From Paraspadella gotoi (Eukaryota > Chaetognatha), in contig CM119266.1 in the NCBI GenBank assembly GCA_051294375.1, positions 10,069,677-10,133,676 on the forward strand: a stretch of 64,000 nt of DNA, given 5' to 3'. Made by a program: the position numbers and the translations under genes. The notes under the pieces were generated by a model. The model was not told where the DNA came from, did not search any database, and saw only the letters and a program-made list of their open reading frames with translations. Positions 56,785 to 64,000 of this stretch are shown here, piece by piece. Positions within the stretch are counted from its first letter, which is position 1. Each line of letters opens with the position of its first letter.

Positions 56785-57860
56785 CCAAAAATACCAGATT
56801 AACAAAGACAACATTTCAAAGAAAAATTGACAGATACAAATGACCCCCACCACGTCGGCAAATATCAAAAGCTTTGGAAGAAACAGACTACAGTGACATC
56901 GACGAAAGACGGAAACGACGACAAAGAGAGTGAAGCCGACGACGACGACGACGACGACGAAGATTCTACCGACGAGATAAACATTGAGCATCCATTTCCT
57001 CCACCCCCCCTTTCCCCCCCCACTCGCTTCCCGCGCACGTGGCCGAAGACTCTCGCTCCATTAAGAGGCCGCGGAAATGCTCGCCTGGGGCGAATTGCAG
57101 TACCGATTTTCGTCAGCGATGTCGTCGTCGTCGTTATTGATGTTGTTGTGGTTGTTGTGTGATCGTTGTTGTCGTTTTTATCTCTGTCTCACTCGTAGGT
57201 AGTTGTCGTCATCGCTGTTGTTGTTGTTGTTCTTCTATTGTGGTAGTATGTAAGGGATGATTATTTAATATGATTTTAAATGAGATTGAATTTCTCAATC
57301 TCATTTACACTGGTGATTAACCGGAATTATAGTAATATTTTAATTAATTAATTGATAATGTATGTTGTAGTAGATGTTATTGTGTTCTTTGTTTTCGAGG
57401 TAGTCGTTTTTGTGAATGTTTCACGAGGTTGTCATCGTTAGAGTTTTTGCTCTTGTGGATTGGTGATTGATTTGTAGTTTCGAACCGTAGTTAAAAGTTT
57501 CTATTTTTGCTCAACTTTTCGTTTCAACTTTTGTTGCCGATAGAATTTTGCATGAGTCGTCGTAGTCTTCATCGTCGTCGACGTCATCATCATCTTCGTC
57601 ATAGACCTTACATCGATTCGATAGTCCTCTCTTCGTTGTCTCCCAATTCATACAATACAAACTGTAATCGACGAAAAGAAATTTCTTTCTACACGCGTGC
57701 ACCGAATCCGTTGCCTTGCTCGCCACGCTGTGTTACACGCAGCCGTGCACGCAGGCAGTCGGAAAGAAAAACAACTTGGTCGAACACACGACGATTAAGG
57801 ATGATGACGACGACGACGACGACTCGACGAGAATGAACTGTCAAAAATCTCCATGGCACA
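56785..57860. other. Unassigned stretch with (GAC)n/(GTC)n runs
   Basis: Short GAC run at 56938-56960, C-rich run near 57000, GTC/GTT-rich piece at 57120-57240. Two acidic frames (+ 56827-57010 and - 57511-57726) look faintly protein-like but rest on Asp runs and have no domain. Nothing firm is seen. Confidence 0.35.
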
Positions 57861-57909
57861 AGAAGAATGAATGTTGACGCTCAGATTTTTTAAGCAGCGC
57901 CGTTTGCAC

Positions 57910-58430
<521 letters not shown>

Positions 58431-58618
58431 TGTCGTAAAATATGAGAGACATTAACAATAACATACATACGCATAGTACGCAAACATAAAATAAAGCTCT
58501 TCTAATTATTCCAGGCCGGAGATAAATGAATTTATATCAAAAGATTAAAATAACATCATCGCGGAAAAAACTTATTTTTTACGTCTCGTTCCGTCCTCTC
58601 AAAAGTCAGGGTTTTTAC

Positions 58619-58668
<50 letters not shown>

Positions 58669-59934
58669 TTAGAAGAGAGAGAGAGAGAGAAGAGCACGAA
58701 GAGAGAGGAGAGAAGGAGAGAGAGAGCAGAGAGTGAAACTGAGCCCGCTTGTGCGTTTCCGAATTATCGCAAATTCACCAACGTCGCATGAATCCATCTC
58801 TTTCGTCTCTCTCTCTCTCTCTATTCCTCCTCCTTTTTCTCTCTTTGCTCCGGTGTTATTGTAAGACAGGCAGACCTCTCTCTCCTCTCTCTCTCTCTCT
58901 CTCTTTTTTCTCTCTCTCCTCTCTCTCTCTCTCTCATCATTCTCTTCTCTCTCTTCTCTCTCTATCCTCTCTCTCTCTTCTTCTCCTATCTCCTTAAACA
59001 AAGAGAATCAGCATATTACTTTTTAATCAGTGTCGGCGCCCCTCTATTGTTTCCAATCTCGCTCAGAGATTTTAATCTTAGGATGCTAACCGCCAAGTCG
59101 GCGGTCCGCGCGCCCGTCGGACGACGAGGAGAGATGGCGTCGTCGTCGACTTCGCGGACGGGGACCCCGATGACCGGTAGTTGACCCCTCAAGGGGTCAG
59201 TTGGGGGAAGGTGGAGAGGCAGAGGGGACGTTCGCTGACCCCTTTTATTTTGAAGGGAAGATAAAAGGGGAGGGAAGGGTGAGGGCCGAGGGGCGATGGG
59301 GGGGTTTTGTGGTGAGAGATTGACGGATTTTGTGACGGGATTCTGTGAATGCGTGACCTCGGCCAACAGTGGAGGCAGAGAAGGAAAGGAAGTGAAAGGC
59401 GGAAAGTGAAAAGTGAAATAAAGAATCGACAGTAGAGACAGAAGGGTGAAAGTTTCGCTGGTGCTGTTTTTTCAAACAATTAAAAACAAAACTATTGAAA
59501 AAATTTATTTGGAAGTGCTTTAACGGTAACTATAAGTAGAATCGCAAAAAAGGGGAAAATTGGAAAGAAAATATACACCCATTATGAAGAGGACCGCTCA
59601 ATGAAATAATCAGAACTAGTAGAATAAGAAAGCTTAAAGAGCAAAAAATCCGCGGCAAAAATCAAAACGTATAAGTGAGAAAGCGAAACTTTCACCAGAA
59701 AACCCGCTCGCGTCTAGAAAAGACTTTGGTCATTAGTGATTAGTGATTAAGGCAAAGAGGATTTTCTGAACTCCCAACCTCGTCTAATCGTCGAGAAAGG
59801 TTACGGAAGTCAGGGTAAGGATCTAGTAAGGCTCGTTCCTCCGGGGGACCTTAACGAGACCCGACCCCCCGGCTAAAAATGACCAGGGGCCAGCGTGCGG
59901 GCGCGTGCGGGCGGAAGTTTGGCGCGTCGCCAAA

Positions 59935-60012
59935 AATGCGTGACCTTGGAAAGAGGGAAGGTCAAAGGGGAAAAAGTCATGTGACCTTAGTCGAGGTCGA
60001 AGGTCAATGGGT
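59935..60012. promoter_or_regulatory. TGACCTTGGA / AAGGTCA cluster (copy 2)
   Basis: GTGACCTTGGAAAG, GGAAGGTCAAAG, TGTGACCTTAG and GAAGGTCAATG: the same four half-site positions as at 47505-47592. Confidence 0.3.
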
Positions 60013-60559
60013 GTGAAAAGTTGCGTGTCTAAGGTTTTTGAGGGAAAATGTGAAAATGAATGTGATGCGTGAATGACTAATAATCACAGACGATAACAGA
60101 TAGCGACTTATTCAAATGCTCAAAAGAAAAACCGAACTGTATATTAACAGACAAATTACATATTTACTTAATTCATATTTAAGTCCGTAGTCTTAAAATT
60201 GTTGGGCGAAGGTAATCGAAATTTAACTCATGGGCCATTGCGATCGCTAACCACATCCGAGCGCAAAGGGAATTGGAGAGACAGGAAAGGGTCAAAGATA
60301 TGCGACTTTGGTTCAAAGGGCCAAAGGGCGAAGGAGATGCCTCCTACCGGCGAGAGTTGGAAATGCTCGACCTCGCTCGAACAATGGGAGGAAGAGNNNN
60401 NNNNNNNNNNNNNNNNNNNNNGAATAAGGGAAGAGGAAGAGGAGGCGGAGGAAAGGAAAGGAGAGGAAGAGAGAAGAGAGAGGAGAAGAGAGAAGAGAGA
60501 AGAAGAGAGGAACGAGAGAGAGAAGAGAGAGAGAGAGAGAGAATAAGAGATGGCGGAGT

Positions 60560-61352
60560 TAAAAAGACTGTTGAGTGCGAGGCGAAGGTGACGAGAGAAC
60601 GCGCAGCGTCTTATGAAGCGAAAGAGAATCAGGGAAGGAAAAGTAAGTTTAAAGCGGATGCAGCGATATGAGTATAAATAGAAGCGACCTTCGAGATAAG
60701 CGACAAGGCGGACTCTGAGTGGTAAGAGAAGAAGACCGGTAAAGAGCGTCTGGTCTGAACACGTCCGTCTGAGCGGACTCGCTTTCTCTTCTATGCTCGC
60801 GAACGTAATCTGTGTCCTAGATGATGCGTGGTCATGCAAGATCGGAAGCGCCGGTCTGGCGCTGCAGAAAGTAAAGAGAGAGAGTAAATGAAAGATGAAG
60901 ATGAGAGAGAGAGAGAAGAAAAGGGGGAATAATGGAAAGAAAATTGAGAAGAGGTAGCGAATGCCAGCGAGCACGGAGGGAGACGAATGACCACGAAACG
61001 ACCAGGCGAAAAGAAAGTGAACAAATGAGGGAAGAAAAGCGAGAAAAGAAAAGAGAAAGAAAATGAAAAAAGAAAAAGAAAAAAAGAAAAAAAGAAAAGA
61101 GAAACAAAAAGAGAATCTCTCTTTTGAAGGCGGTCGCAGCGTCTGATGAAGCGAAAGAAGAATCAGGGTGAAGGAAAAGGTAAGTTAAGGGCGGATGCAG
61201 CCGATAGGTGAGGTATAAATAGAAGCGACTTTCGGAGATAAGCGAACGAAGGGCGGACGTTGCTGAGTCGGAAGAGGAAGAGAGGACCGGAAGAGCGTCT
61301 GGTCTGGAGCGGACAGCGTCCGGTCTGGAGCGGACGTCGCTTAAGGGCGTCT
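60560..61352 (+). repeat. Local duplication inside copy 2
   Basis: The piece matching 48240-48440 of copy 1 (GATGAAGCGAAAGA, GCGGATG, TATAAATAGAAGCGAC, GTCTGGTCTG) occurs twice in a row, at about 60610-60780 and 61138-61350, each with its TATAAATA (60673 and 61214). The second ends at a gap. This is probably the same locus placed twice during gap filling. Confidence 0.8.
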
Positions 61353-64000
61353 CTTCNNNNNNNNNNNNNNNNNNNNNNNNNNNNNNNNNNNNNNNNNNNN
61401 NNNNNNNNNNNNNNNNNNNNNNNNNNNNNNNNNNNNNNNNNNNNNNNNNNNNNNNNNNNNNNNNNNNNNNNNNNNNNNNNNNNNNNNNNNNNNNNNNNNN
61501 NNNNNNNNNNNNNNNNNNNNNNNNNNNNNNNNNNNNNNNNNNNNNNNNNNNNNNNNNNNNNNNNNNNNNNNNNNNNNNNNNNNNNNNNNNGGAACAGGTT
61601 GGAGAGAGAAGGTAGCGGAATGACCAGCGAGCAGCGGAGGGAGACGAATGACCACGAAAACGACCGCGAAAGAAGTGAACGAAATGGAGGAAAGAAAAGG
61701 AGAAAAGAAAAGGAGGAAAGAAAATGAAAAAAGAAAATGAGGAAAGAAAAGGAAAAAAGAGAAGGAGAAAAGGAGAAAAGAAAAGGAGAAACGAAAAAGA
61801 GAATAGAGAAAGGTTGAGGAGAGGAGGAAAATGAAATATGATGAGGGGATGAAAAGAATAAAAAGAGAAGCTTAAAAGATAATAAGGAGAGATTGAAAGG
61901 AGTTTTTAAATTGAGGGAGAACCTTTGACATCGTAGAATGAAGATTTAGAGAGGACAACATTGATTAAATTGATTCATTGTGTATTGCAGAGATTTGTTA
62001 AGATGTGTATATTTGAAAATAAAACATTGTTAAGACGAAGAATTTAAAAAAAAATTGAAATAAACATTAAAATCCGGATGAATTAATTAAAGAACGAAGA
62101 CAGGATTTAAGAAAAGCTGAGACAAAAGACAAAAGCGAAACGAGACAAAGAAATGACGTCAAGTGTCTCCGAAAAAAAGTTTGAAATTCGAGGCGACGAC
62201 AGGACCGACTCTTTCGAGGTCGAGAAGTCGCGGACCCGCGGACCTCGAGGAAACTCGCGCTTATTGGGGTCAAACGCCTCAACCATCGAGTCCAACGCTG
62301 AACAATGGGGAAAAGAGACTTTTTTTTTGGGGGGGGGGGAGAAAGAAACTTTTAAAGCCTTTTAAAAAAGAAGGACGGATGGGGAAATCTGGTGATTCGA
62401 GATTGTAAGAATAGTAGAAGTCATGCCTCTTTTTTTTNNNNNNNNNNNNNNNNNNNNNNNNNNNNNNNNNNNNNNNNNNNNNNNNNNNNNNNNNNNNNNN
62501 NNNNNNNNNNNNNNNNNNNNNNNNNNNNNNNNNNNNNNNNNNNNNNNNNNNNNNNNNNNNNNNNNNNNNNNNNNNNNNNNNNNNNNNNNNNNNNNNNNNN
62601 NNNNNNNNNNNNNNNNNNNNNNNNNNNNNNNNNNNNNNNNNNNNNNNNNNNNNNNNNNNNNNNNNNNNAAGCTTGCAGGGACCTGCCTTGTCATGGCAGC
62701 TTGTGATGTAGGCCAAACCACCAAAGCCCGTCAAAAGTCAGGGGCAAGATCGTTTATTTATTAAATAAATAAAATTTCTCTAAAATTAATGATGCTGTGA
62801 AGCCAGGNNNNNNNNNNNNNNNNNNNNNNNNNNNNNNNNNNNNNNNNNNNNNNNNNNNNNNNNNNNNNNNNNNNNNNNNNNNNNNNNNNNNNNNNNNNNN
62901 NNNNNNNNNNNNNNNNNNNNNNNNNNNNNNNNNNNNNNNNNNNNNNNNNNNNNNNNNNNNNNNNNNNNNNNNNNNNNNNNNNNNNNNNNNNNNNNNNNNN
63001 NNNNNNNNNNNNNNNNNNNNNNNNNNNNNNNNNNNNNNNNNNNNNNNNNNNNNNNNNNNNNNNNNNNNNNNNNNNNNNNNNNNNNNNNNNNNNNNNNNNN
63101 NNNNNNNNNNNNNNNNNNNNNNNNNNNNNNNNNNNNNNNNNNNNNNNNNNNNNNNNNNNNNNNNNNNNNNNNNNNNNNNNNNNNNNNNNNNNNNNNNNNN
63201 NNNNNNNNNNNNNNNNNNNNNNNNNNNNNNNNNNNNNNNNNNNNNNNNNNNNNNNNNNNNNNNNNNNNNNNNNNNNNNNNNNNNNNNNNNNNNNNNNNNN
63301 NNNNNNNNNNNNNNNNNNNNNNNNNNNNNNNNNNNNNNNNNNNNNNNNNNNNNNNNNNNNNNNNNNNNNNNNCCAAACCACCAAAGCCTGTCCAAAGTCA
63401 GGGGAAAGATCGTTTATTTATTAAATGAATGGATAATCTTTATATTAGTTGTACCAATTTCATAATCAATTAGAAATATCATGTGTCTGCTTCTGTGACC
63501 TGAAAAAGAAATAGAATGCGATCGAGATTGCAAAATTATTTGCCATTTTTAAAAAAATATTATCCAGCACTTTAAGGCTTGCATCTTTGGCCTACACTAA
63601 TTCCTTTACTAAAATTATAAAATGATGAAGTTATTTTCAGGCCGCCCAGTCCGTCTCCAGACTTCCTAAATAAAAATAAGTAAAAACGAAAAAGCTAAAA
63701 AAGCAAAAGAAGCGAAAAAAAATCGAAGAGCGCCAACGGCGGAAATTATAACTTTCCTCTTCGTCTGACTTCCTACGCGGCGGAGGGAAAAATTACGAGA
63801 GAAGACAGACACCCATACCTCATCAGCGGAGCCGATTGCCCCCGGCGGCACACAGCTCTTCTCTGGCCGTATACATATATAGGCTTCGAAAAACGGAGCC
63901 CTCTCGCCTCTTCACCGTGCCCACTGCCCAGCCGCAGCCCCGGCCAAAGCTCGGCTCGAACAAAGGAGGCACAAAAAAAAAAGTAAAAAATAAAATCCCG

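Noticed and set aside
56827-57162. Acidic + strand ORF and a similar - strand ORF at 57511-57726
   Set aside because: Both depend on GAC/GAT microsatellites for their Asp runs. The flanks are too short to judge, and neither has a convincing partner exon.

Overview
The window reads as non-coding-dominated nuclear DNA of a metazoan, most likely an arthropod with a large, repeat-rich genome. The basis is spliced gene fragments, a eukaryotic tRNA-Phe gene with a Pol III terminator, CCTAA-type telomere-like runs inside foldback repeats, foldback elements, and an extreme load of (GA/CT)n, (CGA)n, (CGAA)n, (AATG)n and (AATC)n simple repeats. I cannot name the species. Most open frames in the window are low-complexity Ser/Leu or Arg/Glu frames over these repeats and are not genes.

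The only substantial protein-coding locus lies on the + strand at about 13.77-18.66 kb, in an AT-rich island free of GA tracts. It holds two diverged copies of a HEPN-like exon (13.77-14.25 and 15.67-16.36 kb, each ending at a splice-donor-like GTAAG), a protein-kinase domain with VAIK, HRDIKPDN and DFG but several frame breaks and one stop (16.73-17.66 kb), and an uninterrupted 311-codon segment (17.67-18.60 kb). That segment carries an IRE1/RNase L-type KEN ribonuclease domain with the Tyr, Arg, Asn and His catalytic residues in the correct spacing, then two ubiquitin-like beta-grasp domains and an acidic tail. An ATTAAA poly(A) signal follows. This kinase-KEN-Ubl arrangement, possibly with HEPN-like RNase domains upstream, is the most interesting biology here. 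It may be a decayed or mis-sequenced gene.

Other supported or candidate genes: a tRNA-Phe(GAA) at 44.56 kb with an unusual A at T-loop position 54; a probable terminal coding exon on the - strand at 54.6-54.9 kb ending in an Asp run; and weaker exon or ORF candidates at 14.8, 15.05, 22.1, 27.1 and 44.9 kb.

Region by region: 0-8.8 kb holds three noisy copies of one sequence (1-2870, 2872-3683, 6150-8790). 8.8-13.7 kb is gene-free with gaps and a small minisatellite. 13.8-18.7 kb is the kinase/KEN locus. 18.7-29 kb is simple repeats, CGA/GAT tracts and a few exon-like pieces. 29.0-41.85 kb is a very large imperfect inverted repeat (arms of about 4.2 kb) around a 4.2 kb spacer. 42-45.3 kb contains the tRNA gene. 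45.4-51 and 58-64 kb are two noisy direct copies of one sequence of about 6 kb. Between them lie purine-rich repeats, a 9 x 72 bp tandem array (55.17-55.81 kb) and a TTAA-flanked MITE-like element (56.2-56.8 kb).

The copies of each duplicated segment differ mainly by single-base insertions and deletions and lie near gaps of exactly 25 N. This looks like gap filling with uncorrected long reads, so the duplications and the frameshifts should be treated as possible assembly artefacts until read-level evidence is examined.
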